DNA of 38,433 bases from Coemansia sp. RSA 922 (taxonomy: Eukaryota; Kickxellomycota; Kickxellomycetes; Kickxellales; Kickxellaceae). Below the pieces are notes generated by a model. That model had not been told where the DNA came from. It did no database searches and saw nothing but the letters and a program-made list of their open reading frames with translations. This document shows, piece by piece, positions 1 through 8,651 of the stretch (its first letter is position 1; each line of letters begins with the position of its first letter). The position numbers were made by a program, and so were the translations under genes. Location: contig JANBQS010000086.1 of the NCBI GenBank assembly GCA_027577415.1, positions 1 through 38,433 on the forward strand, read 5' to 3'.

Positions 1-319
1 TCTGGCCGGGAGCGCGGTGCATAAACCAATAGGTCCATGCGTACTGCAGCGGGTGCTGCTCGGAAGAGGCAGCAGCAGCAACAGCTGTAGTTGTGGTGGT
101 GGAATTACTACGTCCATTGGCGGTCGGAGCGACAGTAGTCATGTCTTGTGGTAATGGTGTGTCTGTATAGTGGTTGTAAGTGTAGTTGTAGGGCGGTAAA
201 GTGAGCGAGGCGGCAGCGTCGTTGGTAGCCGATTTAATGTCTCGTTTGTACTGAACAAGCTTTGTGGTGGATTTCGTAGCGGTAGTGTTGGCAGATTTGT
301 TGTTGGGCGCAGCGTACAT
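1..319 (-). CDS. eIF4E-family cap-binding protein, 5' part only (4EHP/eIF4E2-like)
   Basis: A partial gene running off the left edge. The frame opens at an ATG at 317-319 and stays open to base 1 (106 codons). The first ~85 residues are low complexity, rich in Thr, Asn, Ala and Tyr. They are followed by SEQHPLQYAWTYWFMHRAPG, which matches the start of the eIF4E fold: eIF4E proteins begin with HPLQ-x-x-W-x-x-WF, and the 4EHP branch has HPLQY and a following R-x-PG. The family binds the m7G cap of mRNA; canonical members recruit eIF4G, while 4EHP types repress translation. The cap-binding tryptophans further along lie outside the window, so cap binding cannot be judged. An internal ATG at 142 is an alternative start. 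Upstream on this strand is a long T/C-rich tract, typical of a fungal promoter or 5' UTR. The family call is fairly sure; the subclass is tentative. Confidence 0.75.
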   Translation of the reverse strand, partial: MYAAPNNKSANTTATKSTTKLVQYKRDIKSATNDAAASLTLPPYNYTYNHYTDTPLPQDMTTVAPTANGRSNSTTTTTAVAAAASSEQHPLQYAWTYWFMHRAPGQ

Positions 320-554
320 AAGAAAACAAAAAGGATTAAAGAGAGAAAGAGAAAAACGAAATTGGATGAGCCGAATTGAGAAAAGAAAAAAAAAAAAGAA
401 TGTAAAGGCAAAAAGAGCTAAAAAAAAAAAGTTGAAGAAAAAAGAATACACGCGCACAAAGGAGAATGCGTTTTTTTTCTTCTTCTCTCGAGCCATGGCT
501 CTCAACCAGTGGATGTCCATATAGGAAAATTTACATGTTGCTTGAAAAGTATAT

Positions 555-1826
555 CTAGTTGATCTTGCGAAGGACGTTGCGCATGGCTCGCAGACCAGTA
601 ATAGTCAAGGCAAAGATGGCAGTGAATGCGATAGCAGAGACGACGAAAAAGGCGTCTGGGTGATTCTCGAGGGAGTTGACCAAGTTCATGCCAAAGAGGC
701 CCGAGAGAAAGGTGCCGGTGCTGAGGCCGACAGTGAGGATGGTCAGACGGATCTCAAGCAGAAGCAGGCTGTTGCGCTGCGAGTCAAGAATAATGTTGAC
801 GACGTCTTCGGTGGTGCGGACGTGTGAGGAGACGTTCTCGACGTGGTTGACGATTTCCTCGACTTGCTTGAGGTAGGTTTCAAGCATGAGCTCCACGTCT
901 TCATGGTCATCAGCGGCGCGGGGGTTGCCGTTGCGCTTCTGGGTAAGGTACATGGCAGCAAGATCATCGTCCTGCTCGAGGACCTCATCAATGGCGTCGC
1001 GGATGTTGAGGACTTTTTGCTCAAATCGCGACAGGCGCTTGGAGTACTGCAACAGCTCGCGCAGCTTGGAGCGGTCGACGCTCTCTTCGAGGAAGGCCAG
1101 CAGGTTCTGGACGAGGCTGACGAGGACCTCTTCGTCGCTCTGCAGCGAGCCAACGACGCTAATCAGCACGGCCTCAAGAGCACGAAACTCGAATGGCTGG
1201 GCAACGGGAGAGACTGAGCGCAAGCGCTCTTGCAACTCATATACGAGGATGGTCTGCGAGTGGGTGGCAGGGGCGGCAATGGAGTCAAACAGCACAATGC
1301 GGTCGGCCTCGATCAGGGCGCGGATGTGCAGCAGGTTGACGAGGATGGCTTGGCTTCGAACCAGAATGGCAGGCATCTGGTTGACAAACTTGCTGTCAAT
1401 TTTGCGCAAGTCGCGCGGCAGCAGGCCATGCTGGGCGCACAGATCAGACTTTTGGAACTCACCCGCGCGGACTGTGACGTTGCCGTCCTTGTCAAGCTCA
1501 GTGCAGCGCAGGCGCAGGTCAGTCATAAGGCTGGAGTCGCTGGCGGTCGAGCGCGGGTATTTGTAAGGCTCTTGGTTGGGAGGAGGGCTGCTGGCACCCT
1601 TGCTGTTGAGCGGGCGTGTCAAGTGCTCAAAGCCAGACACAAAGCCCTGGTCGACCATGCCCTTGTCGACGGCATCCTTGAGGCTGCGCGACCGGCGGGT
1701 CTTGAGCTTCTCCAGGTCAGGCAGCAGGTCAAACATATTAAACGACAGTGCCCTGGTACTGGGCGTGGTCAGGCGTAGGCGGCATGCTGAGACAGCTATC
1801 GAGCGGCGAAAGAGCGCAACATTCAT
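555..1826 (-). CDS. MRS2: MRS2/LPE10-type mitochondrial inner-membrane Mg2+ channel (CorA superfamily)
   Basis: A 423-residue protein that carries Mg2+ into the mitochondrial matrix. The decisive signature is GMN at about residues 379-381, in the context LSGLFGMN at the end of the first membrane helix. A short loop (NSLENHPDAF) and a second hydrophobic helix (FVVSAIAFTAIFALTITGL) follow, then a basic tail. This is the two-helix CorA/Mrs2 arrangement; family members form pentamers. The central region is long and helical, as expected of the matrix domain. The start is the first ATG at 1824-1826; the frame is open further upstream but has no ATG there. The N-terminus is rich in Arg and Ser and lacks acidic residues (MNVALFRRSIAVSACRLRL), as in a mitochondrial presequence. 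No intron. It shares a 258-bp intergenic region with the divergent QRI7-like gene. Yeast has two members (Mrs2, Lpe10) and I cannot separate them here. Confidence 0.93.
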   Translation of the reverse strand: MNVALFRRSIAVSACRLRLTTPSTRALSFNMFDLLPDLEKLKTRRSRSLKDAVDKGMVDQGFVSGFEHLTRPLNSKGASSPPPNQEPYKYPRSTASDSSLMTDLRLRCTELDKDGNVTVRAGEFQKSDLCAQHGLLPRDLRKIDSKFVNQMPAILVRSQAILVNLLHIRALIEADRIVLFDSIAAPATHSQTILVYELQERLRSVSPVAQPFEFRALEAVLISVVGSLQSDEEVLVSLVQNLLAFLEESVDRSKLRELLQYSKRLSRFEQKVLNIRDAIDEVLEQDDDLAAMYLTQKRNGNPRAADDHEDVELMLETYLKQVEEIVNHVENVSSHVRTTEDVVNIILDSQRNSLLLLEIRLTILTVGLSTGTFLSGLFGMNLVNSLENHPDAFFVVSAIAFTAIFALTITGLRAMRNVLRKIN

Positions 1827-1984
1827 TCTCTGGGCTAAAAGAGAAGGAGGGGTCACCGCGGATTGAAGACAAACAGCATAGGAATCAAAAACTAAAAAAA
1901 TGTGAAATTGAAGAGCCAAGCAAAGAAGAGGAAAATGGATGTTGCTGACGGTGATGATCGATGCTGCTAGCGATGGTAGAAAAA

Positions 1985-2066
1985 TTCTCTCTTTATCTTG
2001 TATACATATATTTTTAATTCTCTCTTTATCTTGTATATATTTTTACTTCTCTCTTTATCTCGCATA
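1985..2066 (+). repeat. Three pyrimidine-rich direct repeats in the MRS2/QRI7 intergenic region
   Basis: The 20-mer TTCTCTCTTTATCTTGTATA occurs at 1985-2004 and identically at 2018-2037. A third copy at 2047-2066 differs at two positions near its end (CGCATA in place of TGTATA). Spacings are 33 and 29 bp, and the last copy ends 18 bp before the QRI7-like ATG at 2085. They could be transcription-factor or initiator sites, or a tandem duplication in the 5' leader; the sequence does not distinguish these. Confidence 0.8.
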
Positions 2067-2084
2067 CATTATTTTAGATTGATT

Positions 2085-3230
2085 ATGATACTGGCACGAC
2101 GACTCGGCTCCAAGGCGAGCAGGCTGGTGAGAGTGCTTGGGATCGAAACGTCGTGCGATGACACGGCGGCGGCGGTGGTGACGGGCGACGGGCGAGTGGT
2201 GAGCGAGACCAACCGGCACCAGCACAGCGTGCACGCGGCATACGGCGGGATCGTGCCAGGGCTGGCGGCGGCGCACCACCAGGCGCACTTGCCGCTGGTG
2301 CTGCGCGAGACGCTGCAGCGGGCCGAGCTGAGCATAGCCGACATTGACGCCGTGGCTGTGACGCGAGGGCCAGGCATGGCCGCCAGCCTGGGCGTGGGCG
2401 TGGCGGCAGCAAAGGCGCTGGCCGCCGTGCATGGGCTGCCGCTCATCGGCGTGCACCACATGGAGGCGCATGCGCTGATGGCACGTATGGGACGCGAGGA
2501 TGCCGTGCAGTTCCCGTTCCTGTGCGTGCTGGTCAGCGGCGGCCACACGATGACGCTGGTGGCGCACGACGTCAACGCTTACTCAACCATCGGCTCGACG
2601 CGCGACGACAGCGTCGGCGAGGCCTTCGACAAGGTGGCACGTGATCTGGGGCTGCCCTGGCCCGACGCGCAGGACGGAGGCGGTCTGGGCCCTGCGCTGG
2701 AGCAGGCTGCGCTCCGGGGCGATGCCCACCGCTTCCCGCTGCCCGTGCCCATGGACAAGTCGGCGTCGGCCGCGTCGCCCGACTTTAGCTTCTCGGGGCT
2801 CAAGACCCACGTGCGGCGGCTGCGCGACGCCGGCGCCTTTGACCCGCTTGTCGCGCAGGACCAGGCCGACGTGGCTGCGGCCTTCCAGCGCGCTGCCGTG
2901 GCGCATCTGCGCAAGAAGACCGCCTTGGCCTGCCGCCACGCCCGCGCCATGGGCGTCAGCATCACGTGTGTTGTGGCCAGCGGAGGCGTCGCCAGCAACG
3001 CTGCTGTCCGCCAGGCCCTGGCCGACGTGGCCGCCAAAGAGGGCGTGCCGCTCGAGTGTCCGCCGCCTCGGCTGTGCACCGACAACGGCGTTATGATTGC
3101 CTGGGCCGGCGTTGAGCGCCTGCGCCGCGGCCTGCTCGATTCCTACACCTTTGACTTTATCCAGCGCTGGCCGCTCGACCGCCTTAAGGAGATGCCCTAT
3201 TCCGAGAGAGGATCAAGCTTTGATAGTTGA
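2085..3230 (+). CDS. QRI7: tRNA N6-threonylcarbamoyladenosine (t6A37) transferase, mitochondrial Qri7/OSGEPL1 type
   Basis: A 381-residue Kae1/TsaD/Qri7-family protein. These enzymes transfer threonylcarbamoyl from TC-AMP to A37 of ANN-decoding tRNAs. Family marks are LGIETSCDDTAAAVV near residue 18, the metal ligands HHMEAH (124-129, the H-x3-H pair), SGGHT (151-155), FSFSGLKT, ASGGVASN and the C-terminal metal site LCTDNGVMIAWAG with Asp near 333. All key residues are present. The N-terminal extension MILARRLGSKASRLVRV is basic and amphipathic, which points to the mitochondrial paralogue rather than cytosolic Kae1 of the KEOPS complex. ATG 2085 is the first in-frame ATG. The gene is markedly GC-rich against AT-rich flanks. 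It is divergent from the MRS2-type gene, another mitochondrial function. Confidence 0.93.
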   Translation: MILARRLGSKASRLVRVLGIETSCDDTAAAVVTGDGRVVSETNRHQHSVHAAYGGIVPGLAAAHHQAHLPLVLRETLQRAELSIADIDAVAVTRGPGMAASLGVGVAAAKALAAVHGLPLIGVHHMEAHALMARMGREDAVQFPFLCVLVSGGHTMTLVAHDVNAYSTIGSTRDDSVGEAFDKVARDLGLPWPDAQDGGGLGPALEQAALRGDAHRFPLPVPMDKSASAASPDFSFSGLKTHVRRLRDAGAFDPLVAQDQADVAAAFQRAAVAHLRKKTALACRHARAMGVSITCVVASGGVASNAAVRQALADVAAKEGVPLECPPPRLCTDNGVMIAWAGVERLRRGLLDSYTFDFIQRWPLDRLKEMPYSERGSSFDS

Positions 3231-3469
3231 GTTGGTCCGTGAGAGGATCCACCTCTGATCACTGATAGTGTCAAATTGGCCGAAGATCGCCCTCACCTGC
3301 TCCGTCAAAAGGCCCGTCCTAATCAACACCCCGGGTCAGGTGCTCTGGATTATAGATGGCCCTCATCCGCGTATCTGCCAACTATTATATCCATCCCTCT
3401 CCTCTCCTCTTCTCTTCTCTCCCACTTTACTATATTATTTACTAGTCCTTTTTTAAATTCACCCTCAAT

Positions 3470-5524
3470 ATGGCGCTTGTTGACCCCGCCACCTTCCTTG
3501 CCGCTGTGCTGGCAGTTGTTGCTGCCGCCGTATACCTGTACTACTATTCGTCGCAAGCCAACCAGCCTGACATCCATCCGCTTCAGCTAGCTCAGCAGTC
3601 ATCTGTCGCTAGCATTCGCGAGTCGCCTAACGAAAGCCCCGTCTATCGCGCCAAGACTACGCCTGCCAGTACCCCGCTGCTCGAAACTCCACCATCCGGC
3701 TTGACTACGCTTACTGACGCCCTACGTGCCGCCCGTAACCTCCACCGCCCCGATGCCGTGCAGCATATTGTTGCCGAGAAGGTTGTGCGCCTATCCTCCG
3801 ACGAAGTGTCTACCAGGGTCTCAGGGTTGGCTGCCGGACTGCTCCGCATTTCGCCTCGCTCGTCGGCAGTGGCCATCCTCCTCCCCGCATCTCCCGAGTT
3901 TCTGGTTGCTTATCGCGCATGCATTGACACGGGAATCGTCGCTATTCCGATCTCTGTTGCCGTCCCGCCTGCTAGCATACACGCCATTTTGCGTCACTCC
4001 AACGCTAGCGTTCTCGTCACCTCCGCCGAGCTAGCCATGACCATCTCCGACTTTGTCAAGGATACGTCGCTGACCCACCTGCTCATTACAGGCGAGCTGG
4101 ATGGCTCGCCCCCCGCCGAGGCCTTGCGTAGCGCTACCACTGTCGTCTCCTTGGCCGAGCTTGAGGGCGGTGAGGCTCCCGAAAAAGACGCCGTCGTTGC
4201 GCCTGCCGACCCAGCCTATGTATTGTACTCGCTTAGCGATGCCTCTGCCACTCCTCGCGGCGTAGTCATCACTCATGCCAACGCCATGGCTGCCGTTGCC
4301 GGCCTGTTGTCCAACCTTCCTGCTAGCCAAGCGATCACTACAACCGACGTTTTCCTGTCCACCGCCTCCATGGCCAATGCTGCCAACTTGAACTTTATCA
4401 ATATCGCTCTCATCCACGGCTGCTCTATCTGCGCCCACGAGACTTCTGACGCCGAAAGCTTTGCCACCTATGCCTACTCCTTCCGCCCGTCTTTTGTCTA
4501 CTTTGAGCCGCTTATTTCCCGCGATCTCGTCCAGCTGTTCTACTCGCACATTGCCAAGTATCCCAAGCTCGAGTACAATATCTTTATGGCTGGATATCGT
4601 CGCGTTGTTGACTCGCTGATGCGCGGAATGACCCCAAAGTGGTCCTTCTGGGACTTTACCTACTTCCGCCACTACCGCAACGTCATTGGCGGCAACCTGC
4701 GTCTCATGTTTATCGATGGCCCATCCACTCCCTCGAAGAGCATCGAATGGCTTCGCGCCCTGCATGGCGCTCGCGTAATCCCACTGTTTGGCACCCATCA
4801 GACCACTGCTGTAGTCACTGCTGGCGCCTTTTACGACTATGCCTCGGCCATTGATACTCACAACGTTGGCGCTCCGCTGGCTTGCAATGAGATCAAGGTC
4901 ATCGATTCAGATTCCTCCATCGGTCTCACTGCTAATGACAAGCCCTATCCCCGCGGCGCTATTGCAGTTCGTGGCCCCAATGTCGCTACTCGTCTGTGGA
5001 ACTCTGAGAAACCAGTCGAACTCAATGACGGCTGGCTCGAGCTCCCTTTCTATGGCGAGATTTTGCCTAACGGCACAATCGACGTCATTGGCACTCGCCA
5101 GACCGTTACAAAGAGCGCATTGAGTCCCACTGGCCTTCTTCTTGTCGAGCGTCTTGAGCGCTCTCTGTCAGCATCCCGCGCCGTCACTGATCTGTGCGTT
5201 GTTGTGTCTGACCCTGCCTCGAAATCCATAGGCATCGTCGTCCACCCTCGCCCCATGGAGCTCTTTACCGCCGCCAAGAGACTGAAGAAGGAGTACAAGA
5301 TGAAACAAATCGACAACTATCCCTGGTGCTCGGAGTACATTCGTGCAAAGCTTGTCGAAGTCGCAAAGGATAATCACTATGAATGGTTTGCCGATATTCC
5401 TCTTGAAAACATCAAGGTGAAATTGGTGTCTGAGCCCTTTTCTGTTGCGAACAACATGGCAAAAGCTGATGGATCCAACAACCGCGAATCTGCAAAGAAG
5501 CTCATTGACAGCCTTTCCAAGTAG
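3470..5524 (+). CDS. Acyl-CoA-synthetase-like (AMP-binding fold) protein, probable catalytically dead paralogue
   Basis: A 684-residue intronless protein of about the length of eukaryotic long-chain acyl-CoA synthetases (ACSL/Faa). A membrane anchor lies at residues 8-28 (FLAAVLAVVAAAVYLYYY). The fold is recognisable: a segment like AVAILLPASPEFLVAYRACIDTGIVAIPI, then WSFWDFTYFRHYRNVIGGNLRLMFIDG, which corresponds to the ACSL stretch with LGGRVRLM. The catalytic motifs are degraded. The ATP P-loop (normally YTSGTTG-x-PKG) reads YSLSDASATPRG with no glycine pair; the YG-x-TE motif reads FGTHQTT; the TGD motif near GW reads GWLELPFYGE; the R-x-KD motif reads GTRQTVTK; and the terminal catalytic-lysine region reads VANNMAKADGSNNR. 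Fatty-acid activation is therefore unlikely. The open frame and regular fold suggest selection for a non-enzymatic role, perhaps lipid or protein binding at a membrane. CT-rich leader 3390-3465. Confidence 0.72.
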   Translation: MALVDPATFLAAVLAVVAAAVYLYYYSSQANQPDIHPLQLAQQSSVASIRESPNESPVYRAKTTPASTPLLETPPSGLTTLTDALRAARNLHRPDAVQHIVAEKVVRLSSDEVSTRVSGLAAGLLRISPRSSAVAILLPASPEFLVAYRACIDTGIVAIPISVAVPPASIHAILRHSNASVLVTSAELAMTISDFVKDTSLTHLLITGELDGSPPAEALRSATTVVSLAELEGGEAPEKDAVVAPADPAYVLYSLSDASATPRGVVITHANAMAAVAGLLSNLPASQAITTTDVFLSTASMANAANLNFINIALIHGCSICAHETSDAESFATYAYSFRPSFVYFEPLISRDLVQLFYSHIAKYPKLEYNIFMAGYRRVVDSLMRGMTPKWSFWDFTYFRHYRNVIGGNLRLMFIDGPSTPSKSIEWLRALHGARVIPLFGTHQTTAVVTAGAFYDYASAIDTHNVGAPLACNEIKVIDSDSSIGLTANDKPYPRGAIAVRGPNVATRLWNSEKPVELNDGWLELPFYGEILPNGTIDVIGTRQTVTKSALSPTGLLLVERLERSLSASRAVTDLCVVVSDPASKSIGIVVHPRPMELFTAAKRLKKEYKMKQIDNYPWCSEYIRAKLVEVAKDNHYEWFADIPLENIKVKLVSEPFSVANNMAKADGSNNRESAKKLIDSLSK

Positions 5525-6152
5525 ATTTAGCTAAATATATACAAAATCCAAGTACGCCAAAAGGGTTGCAGCATAGATAATTGATTTTTTTTAGATAATA
5601 CGAATTACAGCAGCACTATCAAGATATCTTTGCACCACTTCCTTACTTGCGCAATTTTACGTTCTGTGACATTGGGGGGGGGGTTCCAACTCATCAAAGG
5701 AAATCAGATGAACGCATATTTTCATAAAATTAATGGCTTTTGTTAAATATCTCTTTTGTCCCTCGGTACCATTGTCATATGTCTTGACTCAGCTCAGTTC
5801 CGTTCTCACGGTTCACTGGTTTGTTTGGCACTTTGGATATAGTGCGTGTTTGACCGGTTAACCTCTTTCTTCTTTTCTTTAACCTTTCCAATATTAATTT
5901 TATTGACACTTAAGATTTTAATAAGCTACGCTAGTTCACTCCGCTCTAAAATCTAACAGCTTTAGAGTACATAGCTTACATCATTGAATGTGAAACCAGG
6001 AAAATATCAATGTTGTACCAACAACTGGTCCAATATATATTATATTAACCTGCAGAGTTGGTATAATTGCCATAGAATATGTATATATAGCTATATAACT
6101 GTAAATATTCTTTTAGTGGTAGATATTTGATAATTAAAAACCTCACTATTTC
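5525..6152. other. Intergenic, no gene seen
   Basis: AT-rich 3' flank of the ACSL-like gene. It contains a run of about ten G at 5673-5683 and TA-rich stretches around 6030-6100. No open frame of substance and no recognisable RNA gene. Confidence 0.6.
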
Positions 6153-6644
6153 CAGCAGTCTATAAAGTCTGCTCCTTGTCGACAAGACATTTTGAAGTGG
6201 TTCTTTGCATTCCTCTCAAGCCTCTTGGCTTTGATCATTTTTTAGTAACATGTTCTTCTAAGAGTAACATCTTAGATTGGGGCATTGCCCCAACAACACG
6301 ATGTTCACAATTTTTTGTTTGGGCATGCTGTGGTTCAGTGTTCCTGCTTGCAGAGCTGAGCCCAGCGCGGGTGTCCCTGGTATTGCACTACCTCCAGGCG
6401 ACGCCCACCCTCACCCACCACCACCACCAAATTTTAAAAAAGAAAAAGACAGTAGAGCCTATATTCAAGCTATTTGAACATTGAAAAATGGTTTATATAT
6501 GTTGTGCTCGTTTTCGATCACCTCTTGATCAAAAATTTTTTGCATGCATCCAATTAGAGCAGTGCCTTGTCTTTGAGCTCTGCTTGTTAAACTGCATAGA
6601 ACGGCACTTTGCCACCTTCATGTATGTTGATATACATGTCACAA
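6153..6644 (+). repeat. Left arm of a 492-bp inverted repeat
   Basis: Bases 6153-6644 match the reverse complement of 6952-7443 along the full 492 bp with no indels and five substitutions (about 99% identity). The arm runs from CAGCAGTCTATAAAG to ATACATGTCACAA. It has a GC-rich core around 6325-6430 between AT-rich ends, a run of CCA triplets, and a TATAAAG motif near its outer end. A 102-codon frame runs through it, but the same frame recurs in the other arm and resembles nothing I know. Sequence outside both ends is not shared, so the boundaries are sharp. Confidence 0.95.
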
Positions 6645-6951
6645 ACCTTACTTATAAAGGGACTGCGCACAGCATACCAGCTTAGGTTTCTTTAACTCAC
6701 TTCTTATATCTTTAGTATCTAGCTTATTTGGTGTCAGCCCAAGTCACCATTCTAATGTCTTGTATTAAATAAATAATACATATCTACACCAACTACTCCC
6801 TCTGCTGGTCAGTGTCCATCTTTGCTTGCTCCTGCATCATGTGTTGCTGCCAGTCAGCCTCATGTTCACATCTCTCATTTATTATGAGCCGTTTTGTGTG
6901 TTTATCCATTTCAACCTATAAATATTACTTTACATATCAACCTATACAGCC
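6645..6951. other. 307-bp spacer between the inverted-repeat arms
   Basis: AT-rich unique sequence with TATAAAG near 6654 and an AATAAATAATA stretch at 6768-6778. A TATA motif followed by a polyadenylation-like signal within ~120 bp, starting just after TGTCACAA, is reminiscent of an LTR end. No coding frame, primer-binding site or polypurine tract could be confirmed, so this stays a suggestion. Confidence 0.4.
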
Positions 6952-7443
6952 TTGTGACATGTATATCAACATACATGAAGGTGGCAAAGTGCTGTTCTAT
7001 GCAGTTTAACAAGCAGAGCTCAAAGACAAGGCACTGCTCTAATTGGATGCATGCAAAAAAATTTTGATCAAGAGGTGATCGAAAACGAGCACAACATATA
7101 TAAACCATTTTTCAATGTTCAAATAGCTTGAATATAGGCTCTACTGTCTTTTTCTTTTTTAAAATTTGGTGGTGGTGGTGGGTGAGGGTGGGCGTCGCCT
7201 GGAGGTAGTGCAATACCAGGGACACCCGCGCTGGGCTCAGCTCTGCAAGCAGGAACACTGAGCCACAGCATGCCCAAACAAAAAATTGTGAACATCGTGT
7301 TGTTGGGGCAATGCCCCAATCTAAGATGTTACTCTTAGAAGAACATGTTACTAAAAAATGATCAAAGCCAAGAGGCTTGAGAGGAATGTAAAGAACCACT
7401 TCAAAATGTCTTGTCGACAAGGAGCAGGCTTTATAGACTGCTG
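6952..7443 (-). repeat. Right arm of the 492-bp inverted repeat
   Basis: Reverse-complement copy of 6153-6644. Read in the left-arm orientation, the five differences are T to C, G to A, T to C, A to T and G to A. The whole structure spans 1291 bp. No target-site duplication is evident: the left flank reads CTATTTC and the right flank AATATGC. It could be a foldback-type non-autonomous element, two solo terminal repeats in opposite orientation, or a segmental inverted duplication. Confidence 0.95.
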
Positions 7444-7604
7444 AATATGCGTCCAAATATGGGATTGTTTAACGTGGCTTTTACTACTCAGCCAATCACA
7501 AGCAATCTGGAAAGCATAAACACAGTCCCAGCCATTGTCACGCAGTACACTTTTCTTGCTTTTCGATATTCTTTTTTCATTTTTAATCCCAAATATTATA
7601 TAAA

Positions 7605-8588
7605 ATGACTGCAGTGGCGGGAAATGTGTGGGAATTCAGCATACGAGAGCTTATAAACAAGCGGATAGTTACATTTAGGCATCTACGTAATGCAATGGCA
7701 CTGCCCCTTGACTTGAGCTTCGAGGGGTTTGCAGGAAATACCAATGGCTCAGTTTGCGGCAGCGCTGAGAGCGTGAGCGGCAAGGGCATAAAGCGGCGGG
7801 CATATTTCAACACGCTTTTATTTGACCCAGAGGATTTGCGTGGCATGTTCAACAGCATCCGGCTGCGCAAGCGCACGCGGACGTACTTTATGCTGGGTGC
7901 AAGCCTGGGGCCTATTCTGGCGATATCAAACCCGTCCGACTACATCAAGGCATTGGGAATCTTGATTAACGAGTATGACACGTACATGACCGAGTCTGGC
8001 AGCAAGACAAAAAAGGCAAGTAAAAGTGTCCACTCGTCTAGGATGTGCATTAAAAGTCTCGCTTGCAGTCCTCATGGTGCTAAATTATTGGCTTGTCTTG
8101 TATAGAGAAACTTTTTCCGCAAGTCAAAGGGCTCGGACGAGCACAGTTCGGCAATGCAAGCGAGCTACGAATCGGGCATCTTTTCATATCTCGACACGCA
8201 CACGCCAGTAAGTATTTATTTAGCCTCGAGCTCAGCGCGTGTCTTTTTTGACCGCAATTCTGACTTGCTGTTGCCTTGCATCTGTGTATTGTAGCCATTC
8301 GACTTGGACTTTCTTCAAGTGTTTGACACATTTTGCCAAATAACGGTAATCATGTACACAAAGCTGGCAGACTCGCTGCTATCGATCCCAATCACGCAGG
8401 CGGCATTCGATAGCATTGCCAAGATTGATAGTCGGTTCAAAAAGATGCTGGGTGTGGTTACAAAGGAACTGGACGAGCTAGTCAAAAACGCGGTCACGCG
8501 AGAGCTGCGGCTAATTGATCCTTTGGACATGGCGTCACCAGAAAACGAGATCAACACCGACTGGGAAACAGGAAGCGTGTACAAGTAG
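7605..8588 (+). CDS. Unrecognised 268-residue protein, three exons, one GC-AG intron
   Basis: Exons are 7605-8015, 8106-8207 and 8295-8588. Intron 1 (8016-8105) has a GC donor in the strong context AAG|GCAAGT and ends TATAG. Intron 2 (8208-8294) is GTAAGT...TGTAG. Both fall between codons, and the joined frame is open to TAG. Using the nearby GT in intron 1 (GTAAAA) would put exon 2 out of frame, which supports the GC donor. The protein has no signal peptide or obvious membrane helix. It contains FFRKSKGSDEHSS, then a mostly helical C-terminal half (PFDLDFLQVFDTFCQITVI, then a segment rich in Lys and Leu ending RELRLIDPLD). It looks like a conserved intracellular eukaryotic protein but I cannot name the family. 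The start ATG follows a TATATAAA stretch, so the leader may be short. It converges on the next gene with 63 bp between stops. Confidence 0.75.
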
Positions 8589-8651
8589 TGTTTATCTCCA
8601 TGTTTAATTTTTACCCTACAAAGGAAACACTTTTACCACTGAGACAAACTG

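Noticed and set aside
139..411. 90-codon minus-strand frame overlapping the eIF4E-like start
   Set aside because: It is a shadow in another frame; its Phe-rich start comes from the T-rich leader.
264..524. Lysine-rich plus-strand frame
   Set aside because: It is composed of the A-rich promoter/leader of the minus-strand gene; no protein-like pattern.
6320..6360. A-box-like TGGTTCAGTG suggesting a tRNA-derived SINE
   Set aside because: No matching B box at the right distance and no cloverleaf could be drawn.
6176..6484. 102-codon frame in the left inverted-repeat arm, repeated in the right arm
   Set aside because: It recurs only because the DNA is duplicated; it includes a CCA run and A-rich tail and matches no known family.
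8020..8105. Conventional GT donor (GTAAAA) for intron 1 of the 7605-8588 gene
   Set aside because: It leaves exon 2 in a frame that does not connect with exon 3.
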